In this document: positions 26,064 to 34,544 of the stretch, one piece after another
Layout of the letters: each line of letters begins with the position of its first letter
Position numbering within the stretch: the stretch's first letter is position 1
The notes under the pieces: model-generated
What the model saw: the letters and a program-made list of their open reading frames with translations, nothing else
Told to the model about the DNA's origin: nothing
Databases searched by the model: none
Source of the DNA: Novosphingobium sp.
GTDB lineage: Bacteria; Pseudomonadota; Alphaproteobacteria; Sphingomonadales; Sphingomonadaceae
DNA: 64,000 nt
Reading direction: 5' to 3'
Assembly: GCA_017744735.1 (NCBI GenBank)
Contig: JAGIAR010000004.1
Coordinates: 434,001 to 498,000, forward strand
Program-made: the position numbers and the translations under genes

Positions 26064-26905
26064 GGCGCTTCGGTCGCTAGCAGATCGACTTCGCAGGGGA
26101 CCAGCGCGAAACGCACGTCCCGGCCACCGGCGGCAGGCTCGCCGTCGATCAGCAGGCCGACCGGATCGTCGGCGACGTTCTCGATCGTCAGCTCGGTGAC
26201 CTTGCCCAGCGTATCGTGCGGCCCTTCGCGAAAGTCGCGCTTCAGCAGCGCAAGCCCGTGCGCCAGATATTGCTCGAGCGTTTCGGCATAATAGGCATCG
26301 ACCACGAAGCCGCCCTGCTCGGGCGTCAGCATCACCAGCGGATAGCCTTCGGCGCGCCCCAGCCCGGCACAGGCGATCATCGGCGCTGCGACCGATTGCT
26401 CGATCGCTTGGGCGGTCCCGGTGGCCATTGCCGGAAGATCGACCTTGCGGATCGCCTCGCGCACATCGTTCCACTGCGTACCGGGGCCGGCCATCACGCC
26501 GGACAGGCCATCGCCTTGCGCGCTCCGCACGATATCGGGGCGGCAGCGGGTCGCCTTGCCGGCCGCGACCGCGGCCAGCACTTCGGCGAGATCGCGCTCT
26601 CCGTGAAGGCGCCGGTAGAGCAGGTTCATCGTGCCGCCGGGAAGGATCAGCACCGCCCCGTCCCAGCCATAGAGCGAGGTAACCAGCGCGTTGACCGTCC
26701 CGTCGCCGGTATAGACCGCCACCATCCCGGCTCCGGCGGCGTCGAGCCGGTCGCGAGTCGGCAGGTCGTCTTCCGGAAAGCACGTGGTCCCCGCCACGCG
26801 CAGCCCGGCGGCCGCGCAGGCGGCGCGCAGTTCGTCGAGCGAGGTTTCGCTATTGCTGCCGCTGGCCTTGTTGACCACCAGCCAGAGCGCATCGATCTCC
26901 GTCAT
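26060..26905 (-). CDS. Diacylglycerol/lipid kinase-like protein
   Basis: This 281-aa protein has the diacylglycerol-kinase catalytic fold: VVNKASGSNS, the ATP-binding TGDGTVNAL (GDG, residues 67-69) and LPGGTMNLLYRRL (residues 88-100). The C-terminal beta-sandwich ends in NVADDPVGLLIDGEPA, where the usual IDGE motif is intact. Such enzymes phosphorylate diacylglycerol or a related lipid at the membrane. It is followed by the metallophosphoesterase with a 4-bp overlap. Confidence 0.87.
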   Translation of the reverse strand: MTEIDALWLVVNKASGSNSETSLDELRAACAAAGLRVAGTTCFPEDDLPTRDRLDAAGAGMVAVYTGDGTVNALVTSLYGWDGAVLILPGGTMNLLYRRLHGERDLAEVLAAVAAGKATRCRPDIVRSAQGDGLSGVMAGPGTQWNDVREAIRKVDLPAMATGTAQAIEQSVAAPMIACAGLGRAEGYPLVMLTPEQGGFVVDAYYAETLEQYLAHGLALLKRDFREGPHDTLGKVTELTIENVADDPVGLLIDGEPAAGGRDVRFALVPCEVDLLATEAP

Positions 26906-26942
26906 TGTCGCACCAAGTCCAGAGATAAGTTCCGGTTCCCGA

Positions 26943-27209
26943 TCAATTGCGCCGCGCCAGGATCAGCCAGGCGGCCACCGCATTGGCGACACTGTAAGCC
27001 AGGTAGGCCCAGCACCAACCGGGATGCCCGCCTGCCGCCAGCAGCAGGACCGCCAGCAGGATCGCGAATTCCGCGACCATGCTCCCGTGCCCGCCGCGGC
27101 CGACCAGCAGGCGCGGCAGCATGTCCAGCGCCGGGTGCCGGCTGTCGAGCACCGCCTTGTGCAGCGCGAAGTTCCCGATCCCAAGCAGGAAAGTGATCAG
27201 AATTGCCAT
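26943..27209 (-). CDS. Small two- to three-helix membrane protein
   Basis: This 88-aa protein is mostly hydrophobic: MAILITFLLGIGNFALHKAVL, AEFAILLAVLLLAAGG and CWAYLAYSVANAVAAWLILA. ATG 27209 is the natural start; a longer open frame upstream is non-coding. It lies 37 bp upstream of the lipid-kinase gene on the same strand and may share its promoter. The pattern resembles small uncharacterised sphingomonad membrane proteins; function unknown. Confidence 0.65.
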   Translation of the reverse strand: MAILITFLLGIGNFALHKAVLDSRHPALDMLPRLLVGRGGHGSMVAEFAILLAVLLLAAGGHPGWCWAYLAYSVANAVAAWLILARRN

Positions 27210-27418
27210 TGTCGCAACTTGTGGCGCGGTTTTCGTCGGATGCCAAATGGTGTTCGTCCGCCCGCGCGAGCGGTTCGTCCAGTGCCGGACTCGCTCGTCG
27301 AGACGCGGTGCGTGGCGGTCGATAGCCGCATGTGCCGACCGGGCCGACGGCCTATTTCCCTTCTCGAGCGGCGCTTCCGTCACCCCCGTCGGAAGCTGCG
27401 CGCAGGAGGAACGAGGAC

Positions 27419-27715
27419 ATGAAAGCACTTATCGCCATCGCCGTGCTTGGCGCGGCGGCGCTCTCCGCCCCGGCTTTCGCCGGATCGATTTCGGTCAAAT
27501 ACAAGGATCTCGACCTTTCGACCGCCGAGGGCCAGAAGGCACTCGACAGCCGGATCGAGAGCGCCGCGCGCAAGGTCTGCGGCTTCAACGAACTGACCGT
27601 CGGCACCCGCATCCCCGACAAGGAAGCCCGCGATTGCGTCGCCGAGGCGCACCGGAAGCTTCAGAAGCAGATCGCGATGCTCACCGAACGCGACAAACAG
27701 GTGGTCGGCAGCTGA
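27419..27715 (+). CDS. UrcA family protein
   Basis: This 98-aa secreted protein starts MKALIAIAVLGAAALSAPAFA, a clean signal peptide after a strong ribosome-binding site (AGGAGG). The mature part has the UrcA features VKYKDLDLSTAEGQKALDSRI, RKVCGFNEL and ARDCVAEAH, with two Cys likely in a disulfide. UrcA proteins are common, uncharacterised periplasmic proteins of sphingomonads and relatives. The 209 bp upstream hold no other gene. Confidence 0.88.
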   Translation: MKALIAIAVLGAAALSAPAFAGSISVKYKDLDLSTAEGQKALDSRIESAARKVCGFNELTVGTRIPDKEARDCVAEAHRKLQKQIAMLTERDKQVVGS

Positions 27716-27727
27716 CCGGCAACCGAC

Positions 27728-27764
27728 GTCCGGCGGGACGGATCAGTCCCCCGTTCCGCCGGAC
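27728..27764. terminator. Hairpin between urcA and the response regulator
   Basis: GTCCGGCGG (27728-27736) pairs perfectly with CCGCCGGAC (27756-27764) around a 19-nt loop, in the gap between converging genes. No T-run on either side. Confidence 0.45.
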
Positions 27765-27823
27765 AAACTGCCATGGCCGGCGCACCCCTTTCGGGCGCTC
27801 TCTCTACCCAGCACTTCGCCCGA

Positions 27824-28561
27824 TCAGCGGCCGGCCATGGCCTTCACTTTGGCAAGGTAGGTGCGCCCGATCCGCAGCGCCTCGCCGGCACCGGTCTCGA
27901 CCGACCATACGCCGAGGCCCTCATGGCGCAGCCCGCGGATCCCGTCGCGCCGCAGGATGCACGAACGGTGGATGCGGATGAACTCGGCAGGATCCAGCCG
28001 CGCCTCAAGCCCGGCGATCGTCTGCAGCAGCAGATAGCTGGCTTCGCCGACATGCAGCCTGACATAATCGCGCTCGGCATCGATCCGTTCGACCTGCGCC
28101 GCTTCGATGCGGATCAGTTCAGAGCGGTGCGGCACCCAGAATTCTGCCAGCCATTCGCCGGCGGCCGCGCCCATGGTGCCGCGGCGGGCGACCGCGCGAC
28201 CGATCGCGCGCTGCAGCCGCTCGGGCGTAACCGGCTTCAAGACATAATCGACCGCTTCGAGATCGAAGGCCTCGACCGCGAAATCGTCATGCGCGGTAAC
28301 GAAGATCACCGCCGGCCGGCTTTCGCGGCCGCCGAGCGCCCGTGCGACCTGGAGCCCGTCCATTTCGGGCATGGTCATATCGAGCAGCAGCAGATCGGGC
28401 GAGAGCGCATCGACCAGCCGCAGCGCGGCGCCGCCGTCGCTTGCGGTCCCGACCACTGCGAGGTGATCGAGCTCGGCGCAGATGACCTGCATTCGTTCGA
28501 CCGCGAGCGGCTCGTCGTCGACGATCAGCGTGCGCAGGGGTGTGGAAGCATCGTCAGCCAT
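27824..28561 (-). CDS. LytTR-type response regulator
   Basis: This 245-aa regulator has a receiver domain (acidic pair D15/D16 in IVDDEP, phosphate acceptor D61 in LLLLDMTMPEMDG, K109 in YVLKPV) and a C-terminal LytTR DNA-binding domain (about residues 145-240; ERIDAERDYVRLHV, FIRIHRSCILRRDGI). LytTR proteins bind paired direct repeats upstream of targets. It overlaps the end of the sensor kinase gene by 8 bp. Its targets cannot be read here. Confidence 0.93.
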   Translation of the reverse strand: MADDASTPLRTLIVDDEPLAVERMQVICAELDHLAVVGTASDGGAALRLVDALSPDLLLLDMTMPEMDGLQVARALGGRESRPAVIFVTAHDDFAVEAFDLEAVDYVLKPVTPERLQRAIGRAVARRGTMGAAAGEWLAEFWVPHRSELIRIEAAQVERIDAERDYVRLHVGEASYLLLQTIAGLEARLDPAEFIRIHRSCILRRDGIRGLRHEGLGVWSVETGAGEALRIGRTYLAKVKAMAGR

Positions 28562-29810
28562 GGTCGATCAGCGGAATCCGGATGAGGGTTGAATAGCCCG
28601 AACCGGTCGGCCCGGAAACCATGCTGGCGTGCTCGCCGAAGCGCGCCTCCAGCCGCTCGCGCACGTTCTGGATGCCGATACCGTGGCTCTCGGGGGCCGC
28701 GGCACCCGGGCTACGCTTCCCTGCGCCGTCATCGGACACCGCGATCACCAGCCGCCCGTATTCCTCGCGCGCGGCGAGAGTGATCGTGATCCTGCCCGGC
28801 GAGAATGCGACCGCGTGCTTGACCGAATTCTCGACCAGAGGCTGGAGGATCATTCCCGGCACCTTCGCCTCCGCAAGCTCCTCCGGCAATTCGTAGACCG
28901 CGACCAGCCGTTCGGGAAAGCGCACCGCCTCGATGTCGAGATAGAGCCGCTGCAGCGCGAATTCCTCGCTCAGCGGCACGTCCGAGGTCGGGTCGTCGGC
29001 CAGGCTGCGGCGGTAGAAGGTCGAGATCGTCTGGATCATCGTCTCGGCCTGCTGGGTCCGGCCGGTCAGCACCAGCGCCGAGAGCGAGTTGAGCGTGTTG
29101 AACAGGAAGTGCGGATTGACCTGGTAGCGCAACGAGCGCAGCTCGGCCGCTTTGGCGGCGCGGCGAAACGCGCCCTCGCGCCGTTCCGCGGTCCGCGCCT
29201 GTTCGCCCGCGACCAAGGCAAGATAGAGCGCGCACCAGGCCAGCATCAGAAAGTAGCGCCCCAGCGCGACCTCGGTGATCTGCTGGAGCTGGCTCTCGTT
29301 CGGGTCGGGCGCGGTGGTCTGGCCGGTATCGGGCAATTGCACCTGTCCCGGCCCGGCGGAAACTCCCGCCGAGGCGGGCACGGTTGTGCTCGGCTGCGGC
29401 GCGGGCACGTCGACCAGCAGATTGCCGCTTTCGTCGCGCCGCACCTTGACCCCCTGCTGTTCGCCAAGCCGTTCGACCACCTTCGCCTCGACGTCCGCGA
29501 AGACCAGCCGGTTCGCCTGGGCGAGCACGACCGAGACCGGCGCGGCGATCACCAGCGCCGCCGCCACCTTGAGCCACAGCGGCTTCAGGTCGAACAGCCG
29601 CAGGATCAGCCACATCGCGAAGGTCACCGCGACCCCGATCAGCGCGACTACCACCCGGCGCCACAGCAGCTCGAATTCGAAGCCGAGATTGAGAATTTCG
29701 GCCCGCACCGTCGTGAGAGCGAAATAGCACGCCCACAGGCCCGCGATCGACGCGAGCACGGTGCTTACCGGAACGCGCGGCCGCGCAAGCTCGAGTTCGA
29801 CTTCCTGCAT
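28554..29810 (-). CDS. Sensor histidine kinase, LytS-like (His_kinase family)
   Basis: This 418-aa kinase has two N-terminal membrane helices (about residues 16-35 and 52-72), a third at 80-97, a periplasmic-type loop of about 85 residues, and a fourth helix (about 186-202). The phospho-acceptor is H234 in RYQVNPHFLFNTLNSLS, the PF06580 signature, followed by an N-box (LQPLVENSVKHA) and a HATPase domain. Its partner is the downstream LytTR regulator. The loop between helices 3 and 4 is Pro/Gln-rich, with no recognised ligand domain. Confidence 0.93.
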   Translation of the reverse strand: MQEVELELARPRVPVSTVLASIAGLWACYFALTTVRAEILNLGFEFELLWRRVVVALIGVAVTFAMWLILRLFDLKPLWLKVAAALVIAAPVSVVLAQANRLVFADVEAKVVERLGEQQGVKVRRDESGNLLVDVPAPQPSTTVPASAGVSAGPGQVQLPDTGQTTAPDPNESQLQQITEVALGRYFLMLAWCALYLALVAGEQARTAERREGAFRRAAKAAELRSLRYQVNPHFLFNTLNSLSALVLTGRTQQAETMIQTISTFYRRSLADDPTSDVPLSEEFALQRLYLDIEAVRFPERLVAVYELPEELAEAKVPGMILQPLVENSVKHAVAFSPGRITITLAAREEYGRLVIAVSDDGAGKRSPGAAAPESHGIGIQNVRERLEARFGEHASMVSGPTGSGYSTLIRIPLIDHG

Positions 29811-29913
29811 CGGGCGGGCTTGCCGGAAGCGCCCCTAAAAGGCCAGCGCCGCGGTCGACGCCATTCGCGGGTTGATCGACCGGCGAACCGCCGATGCCGG
29901 CCGACCAACGACT

Positions 29914-31449
29914 TCAGGCGAGCAGTTTTTCCTGGGCGATCTTCTCGCGCCATGCCAGCGGCGCAAGCTGGTGGACATTGTTGCCCTCGGCATCGACCGC
30001 AACGGTGACCGGCATGTCCTCGACCGTGAACTCGTAAATGGCTTCCATTCCGAGATCTTCGAAAGCGAGCACTTTCGCTTCCTTGATCGCGCGGCTGACC
30101 AGATAGGCCGCCCCGCCGACCGCCATCAGATAGGCCGATTTGTGGTTTGCGATCGACTGGGTCGCGGCCGGGCCGCGCTCGGACTTGCCGACGCTGGCGA
30201 GCAGGCCGAGATCGAGCATCATGTCGGAGAACTTGTCCATCCGCGTGGCGGTGGTGGGGCCGGCGGGGCCGACGACCTCGTCGCGTACCGGATCGACCGG
30301 GCCGACGTAATAGATCACCCGGCCGGCGAAATCGACCGGCAGGGTTTCGCCCCTCGCGAGCATATCCTGGATGCGCTTGTGCGCTGCATCGCGCCCGGTG
30401 AGCATCCTGCCGTTGAGCAGCAGCCGGTCGCCCTGCTTCCAGCCCTGCACCTCGGCCGCGGTCAGCGTGTCGAGATCGACCCGCTTGGCCGCCTTGTCGG
30501 GCGCCCAGTGGACCTGCGGCCATTCGTCGAGCTTGGGCGTCTCGAGGTAGCTCGGGCCCGAGCCGTTGAGGGTGAAATGGGCGTGGCGGGTGGCGGCGCA
30601 GTTGGGAATCATCGCCACCGGCTTGCCCGCGGCGTGGCACGGCCAGTCGAGGATCTTGACGTCGAGGATCGTCGCCAGCCCGCCCAGCCCCTGCGCGCCG
30701 ATGCCCAGTGCATTGACCTTGTCGAAGATCTCGATCCGCAGCCGCTCGATATCCGTCTGCGGGCCGCGCGCCTTCAGCTGGGCCATGTCGATCGGCTCCA
30801 TCAGGCTCTCCTTGGCCAGCTTCACGCAATGCTCGGCCGTGCCCCCGATCCCGATCCCGAGCATGCCCGGCGGGCACCAGCCCGCGCCCATCTGCGGCAG
30901 CATCTCGAGCACCCAGTCGACGATATTGTCGCTCGGATTCATCATCTTGAACTTGGACTTGTTCTCGCTCCCGCCGCCCTTCGCCGCGACGTCGATCGAG
31001 ACCGTCCGCCCCGGGACCAGCTCGACGCTGAGCACGCAAGGCGTGTTGTCGCGCGTGTTGCGGCGGGTGAAGGCGGGATCGGCCAGCACCGAGGCGCGCA
31101 ACTTGTTCTCGGGATTGGTGTAGGCGCGGCGCACCCCGTCATCGACCACGTCCTGCAGCGACCGGCGCGAGCCGAGCACGCATTCCTGGCCCCATTTGAC
31201 GAAGACGTTGACGATCCCGGTGTCCTGGCACAGCGGGCGGTGCCCTTCGGCGCACATCCGGCTGTTGGTGAGAATCTGCGCGATCGCATCCTTGGCCGCG
31301 GGGCCCTGCTCGGCAGCATAGGCGTCGCCGAGCGCACGGATGTAGTCCATCGGGTGATAGTAGGAGATGAACTGGAGCGCGTCGGCGACGCTCTCGATCA
31401 GGTCCTCCTCGCGAATCGTCACCAGGTCTGCCGTTTCAACGCCGCTCAT
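29914..31449 (-). CDS. Fumarate hydratase, class I (iron-sulfur)
   Basis: This 511-aa single-chain class I fumarase interconverts fumarate and malate in the TCA cycle using a 4Fe-4S cluster. Landmarks are the first cluster Cys in MCAEGHRPLCQDTG (near residue 100), GWCPPGMLGIGIGGT and the C-terminal beta-domain with GPTTATRMDKFSDMM. The large size shows alpha and beta domains fused, as in FumA/FumB. It sits upstream of the LytTR pair on the same strand with a 103-bp gap, so it is probably separate. Its cluster depends on the SUF machinery. Confidence 0.93.
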   Translation of the reverse strand: MSGVETADLVTIREEDLIESVADALQFISYYHPMDYIRALGDAYAAEQGPAAKDAIAQILTNSRMCAEGHRPLCQDTGIVNVFVKWGQECVLGSRRSLQDVVDDGVRRAYTNPENKLRASVLADPAFTRRNTRDNTPCVLSVELVPGRTVSIDVAAKGGGSENKSKFKMMNPSDNIVDWVLEMLPQMGAGWCPPGMLGIGIGGTAEHCVKLAKESLMEPIDMAQLKARGPQTDIERLRIEIFDKVNALGIGAQGLGGLATILDVKILDWPCHAAGKPVAMIPNCAATRHAHFTLNGSGPSYLETPKLDEWPQVHWAPDKAAKRVDLDTLTAAEVQGWKQGDRLLLNGRMLTGRDAAHKRIQDMLARGETLPVDFAGRVIYYVGPVDPVRDEVVGPAGPTTATRMDKFSDMMLDLGLLASVGKSERGPAATQSIANHKSAYLMAVGGAAYLVSRAIKEAKVLAFEDLGMEAIYEFTVEDMPVTVAVDAEGNNVHQLAPLAWREKIAQEKLLA

Positions 31450-31563
31450 CGAGCACCACCTTCTTGCCGTCGATCGGCAGGCCCCTTATCGCGACCTTTT
31501 GTTACCGTCAAAGCGCTTGGCTGGCGGCGCCATTGTGCTTAAAGCGGAGCGGATTGCGTGGGC

Positions 31564-31581
31564 GTATTATGTGTGTAATAC
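31564..31581. promoter_or_regulatory. Perfect inverted repeat upstream of the pcm-like/tolC genes
   Basis: GTATTA-N6-TAATAC (spacer TGTGTG) lies 21 bp before the ATG at 31603, where a repressor would block transcription or translation. The half-site matches that in the inverted repeat at 61866-61887. The binding protein is not identified. Confidence 0.5.
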
Positions 31582-31602
31582 AGCCCGCATGAGGGATTCC
31601 GA

Positions 31603-32208
31603 ATGACACTCGTGAAAGAGCGGCCGGCGATGACTGGGTTTGCAGCGGCCCGAAAGGCCATGGTGGATAGCCAGCTACGAGTCAGTGGCGTGAACAGCGA
31701 GTTCGTGCGGGAACGCATGGGTGCGGTTCCGCGCGAGGAATTCGTGCCCGAGGAAGCGCGCGCCGCAGCCTATATGGACCGCGCGGTGCCGCTCGGTAAC
31801 GGGCGCTTCCTGGCCGCACCGCTGGTGCAGGGCCGGATGCTCGAAGAGGCGGCGCCCACTGCAGAGGACAAGGTTCTGCTGGTCGAGGGCGGCAGCCTCT
31901 ATCTCGCGGAGCTGCTGCGCCCGCTGGTCGGCTCGCTCAAGGTTATCTCGGCCGCCGACGCGGCAAGCGTCGCGAAGAAGGGCGATTACACCCTGCTGGT
32001 GATCGACGGTGCGGTCGAACAGCTTCCGGAAGGCCTGGCCAAGGCGCTCGCCGAAGGCGGACGGATCGTCACCGGCCTGGTCGTGCGCGGCCTGACCCGG
32101 CTGGCGACCGGCCGCAAGATCGCGGGCGAGGTATCGCTGGTGCCGCTGGCCGAGATCGGCATTCCCGTGCTTCCAGAATTCGACGCGCCGAAGGCCTGGA
32201 GCTTCTGA
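31603..32208 (+). CDS. Degenerate Pcm-family protein preceding tolC
   Basis: This 201-aa protein aligns with protein-L-isoaspartate O-methyltransferase (family start FAAARKAMVDSQLRVSGVN; VPREEFVPEEARAAAYMDRAVPLGNGRFLAAP). The SAM-binding glycine motif expected near residue 85 (E-x-G-x-G-x-G) is replaced by LLVEGGSLYLAELL, so methyltransferase activity is doubtful. It may have become an accessory factor for the outer-membrane protein encoded 2 bp downstream. An in-frame ATG at 31630 is an alternative start. An inverted repeat lies just upstream. Confidence 0.82.
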   Translation: MTLVKERPAMTGFAAARKAMVDSQLRVSGVNSEFVRERMGAVPREEFVPEEARAAAYMDRAVPLGNGRFLAAPLVQGRMLEEAAPTAEDKVLLVEGGSLYLAELLRPLVGSLKVISAADAASVAKKGDYTLLVIDGAVEQLPEGLAKALAEGGRIVTGLVVRGLTRLATGRKIAGEVSLVPLAEIGIPVLPEFDAPKAWSF

Positions 32209-32210
32209 TC

Positions 32211-33665
32211 ATGCCTGGGGGGGGGAACAGGCTGGCGCTGTTGGCTGGCGCTGCCTTGATGGTGGCACCCGCCCCCGCGTTGGCCGACACGCTGAAGGAT
32301 GCGCTGGTCAGCGCCTACAACACCAGTCCCACGCTGCTGTCTGCGCGCGCCAACCAGCGCGCGACCGACGAGAACGTGCCGATCAACCGCGCCAGCGGCC
32401 TGCCGTCGCTCTCGGCCAACGGCACTTACACCGAGCAGCTCAAGGATTCGGTGGCGGATCTGACCGATTCCACTGCCGACCGGTCGATCGGCGCCACCCT
32501 GTCGCTGAGCGTGCCGATCTATTCGGGCGGGTCGGTCAGGAACTCGGTCAAGGCGGCGGAGACCCGGGTGGGCGCAGGCCAGGCGGATTTGCGCGGCACC
32601 GAAAGCTCGGTCTTCAGCAATGTGGTCGCCGCCTACATGGACGTGATCCTCAACGAATCGCTCGTGAGCCTTGCGACCAACAACGTCCATGTGCTCGACG
32701 TGAACCTGCAATCGACCAGCGACCAGTTCCAGATCGGCAATCTCACGCGAACCGACGTCGCGCAGTCCGAATCCCGCCTCGCCGTCGCGCAGAGCGACCT
32801 GCGCACCGCACAGGCGAACCTCGCCAGTGCGCGCGAACGGTATATCCAGCAGGTCGGCAAGGCGCCGACCGACCTTCAGGCGCCGCCGCCGCTGCCGGGC
32901 CTGCCCAAGAGTCCCGAAGATGCGGTCTCGACCGCGCTCGACGACAATCCCGACCTGCTCGCGGCGCGCGAGCGTTCGAAGGCGGCCGATTACGACATCG
33001 ATGTTGCAGGCGCCGGCCGGCTGCCGACGATCGAGCTGTTCTCCAACGGCAACTACAACAACTCGCTCGGCTCGACGACCCCCGGCCCGCTGACGCTGCC
33101 CAACAGCTACAGTTCGGCGACCGCCGGCGTGCGCGCGACGATTCCGCTGTTCCAGGGCGGACGCCCGGCGGCGCAGGAACGCCAGGCGCAGGCCCGCTCC
33201 GCGGCCGCGCTCGAAGACGAGATCGGCACCGAACGCAGCGTGATCGCACAGGTGCGTTCGGCCTGGTCGAGCCTCGAAGCGGCGAATTCGGTGATCGAAT
33301 CGAGCCAGAAGGCGGTTTCGGCGACGGAACTGAGCCTTGAGGGCACACGGGCGGAGAACACCGTGGGCAACCGCACGATCCTCGACATCCTCAACGCGCA
33401 GCAGGAATTGCTCAACGCCCAGGTCCAGCTGGTGACGGCGCGGCGCAACGCCTACGTCGCCGGCTTCACCCTGCTGGCGGCAATGGGCCATGCCGAAGCG
33501 CGCGACCTCGGTCTGGGCGACGAAACCCTGCTTTACGACCCCGACGTCAACTACAAGCGGGTGCGCGGCAAGATCTGGGATTGGGCCAGCGACCCCGATC
33601 CGGTCGCCCAATCGACGCGAACGGTTGACACGCCCACGCAAGGCAGCGAGATTCCCCGGCAGTGA
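32211..33665 (+). CDS. tolC: TolC-family outer-membrane channel
   Basis: This 484-aa TolC homologue forms trimeric channels used by type I secretion and efflux systems. A signal peptide ends near residue 25 (MVAPAPALA). Two internally similar halves carry the helical signatures LKDALVSAYNTSPTLLSARAN and, in the second half, STALDDNPDLLAARERSK, plus the beta-strand stretches. The C-terminus is charged. It lies 2 bp after the Pcm-like gene. Seven G in a row near the start (32217-32223) make a homopolymer that could be prone to slippage. No matching ABC or RND partner is adjacent. Confidence 0.92.
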   Translation: MPGGGNRLALLAGAALMVAPAPALADTLKDALVSAYNTSPTLLSARANQRATDENVPINRASGLPSLSANGTYTEQLKDSVADLTDSTADRSIGATLSLSVPIYSGGSVRNSVKAAETRVGAGQADLRGTESSVFSNVVAAYMDVILNESLVSLATNNVHVLDVNLQSTSDQFQIGNLTRTDVAQSESRLAVAQSDLRTAQANLASARERYIQQVGKAPTDLQAPPPLPGLPKSPEDAVSTALDDNPDLLAARERSKAADYDIDVAGAGRLPTIELFSNGNYNNSLGSTTPGPLTLPNSYSSATAGVRATIPLFQGGRPAAQERQAQARSAAALEDEIGTERSVIAQVRSAWSSLEAANSVIESSQKAVSATELSLEGTRAENTVGNRTILDILNAQQELLNAQVQLVTARRNAYVAGFTLLAAMGHAEARDLGLGDETLLYDPDVNYKRVRGKIWDWASDPDPVAQSTRTVDTPTQGSEIPRQ

Positions 33666-33710
33666 CGGACCGGGGAGTCCGATTCACGGGTATTGAGGGG
33701 CTGTGACGTC

Positions 33711-34151
33711 ATGCGGCACGAAAGCGAACCGTCGGTCGAGGAAATCCTTGCGTCGATCAAGAAAGTGATCGCCCGCGACCATCGCGAAAACACCGAGATC
33801 GAGCGCCGGCGCCGCGAAAACGGCGGGCTTGCGGCCACGCGCCCGACGGAAGACGTGCTGGAACTGGGGACCGACGCCGAGCTGGTCGAGGAACCCGCGG
33901 ACGACGAGGACGAGGCCCTGATCCCCGAAGGCACCCGGGCCTCGATGCGCGAATCGCTTGCCGCACTGGCGATGCTGGCCGAGCCAGGTGCGCCGCCGCA
34001 GATCGTTCGCTCGGGCGAAACCTCGCTCGAAGGGCTCGCACGCGAGATGCTGCGGCCGATGCTGGCCGAGTGGCTCGACAAGAACCTTCCCGGCATGGTC
34101 GAAAAGCTGGTCGCCGCGGAAATCGCGCGCATCGCCGGCAAGAAGGGCTGA
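33711..34151 (+). CDS. popZ: PopZ-like polar organising protein (DUF2497)
   Basis: This 146-aa protein has the PopZ architecture: the N-terminal helix SEPSVEEILASIKKVI, an acidic disordered middle (about residues 45-80, Glu/Asp-rich), and the C-terminal oligomerisation part LEGLAREMLRPMLAEWLD with LPGMVEKLVAAEIARI. PopZ gathers ParB-parS at the cell pole in Caulobacter. ATG 33711 gives the family start; an upstream ATG at 33693 adds only six residues. It is 45 bp after tolC. parAB and four parS sites occur 15-18 kb away in this window. Confidence 0.88.
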   Translation: MRHESEPSVEEILASIKKVIARDHRENTEIERRRRENGGLAATRPTEDVLELGTDAELVEEPADDEDEALIPEGTRASMRESLAALAMLAEPGAPPQIVRSGETSLEGLAREMLRPMLAEWLDKNLPGMVEKLVAAEIARIAGKKG

Positions 34152-34175
34152 CCGGCTCGCCGTGGTGCCCCGCCG

Positions 34176-34544
34176 ATGGCTCTGAGTGAGGTCGAGCGGG
34201 CCGGCAAGGCGCTCGATCTGATCGGCGGCGACGGGATCGAGCGGCACATCTTCCTCTGCGCCCTGTCCGAGAAGGGCAAGTGCTGCGACCGCGCGACCGG
34301 CAGTGCCGCGTGGGACTATCTCAAGCGCCGGTTGCGCGAGCTGGGGCTGGCCGGGCCGAAGGGACACGTCCAGCGGACCAAGGCCGATTGCCTGCAGATC
34401 TGCGAGGCCGGGCCGGTCGCGGTCGTGTGGCCGGACCGCGTATGGTACCATTCCTGCACCGAGGAGGTGCTCGAGCGGATCATCCAGGAGCATCTGATCG
34501 GCGGGCAGCCGGTGGAGGAATATAGGCTGCGTCCGATCCGCTAG
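34176..34544 (+). CDS. Thioredoxin-like 2Fe-2S ferredoxin
   Basis: This 122-aa protein resembles the (2Fe-2S) ferredoxins of thioredoxin fold: the first ligand pair in [14 protein letters not shown] and the second in [18 protein letters not shown], followed by WYHSCTEE. Such proteins carry electrons or clusters and commonly appear singly in sphingomonads. It lies 24 bp after popZ. Its stop overlaps the stop of the convergent next gene in a shared CTAG. Confidence 0.86.
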   Translation: MALSEVERAGKALDLIGGDGIERHIFLCALSEKGKCCDRATGSAAWDYLKRRLRELGLAGPKGHVQRTKADCLQICEAGPVAVVWPDRVWYHSCTEEVLERIIQEHLIGGQPVEEYRLRPIR

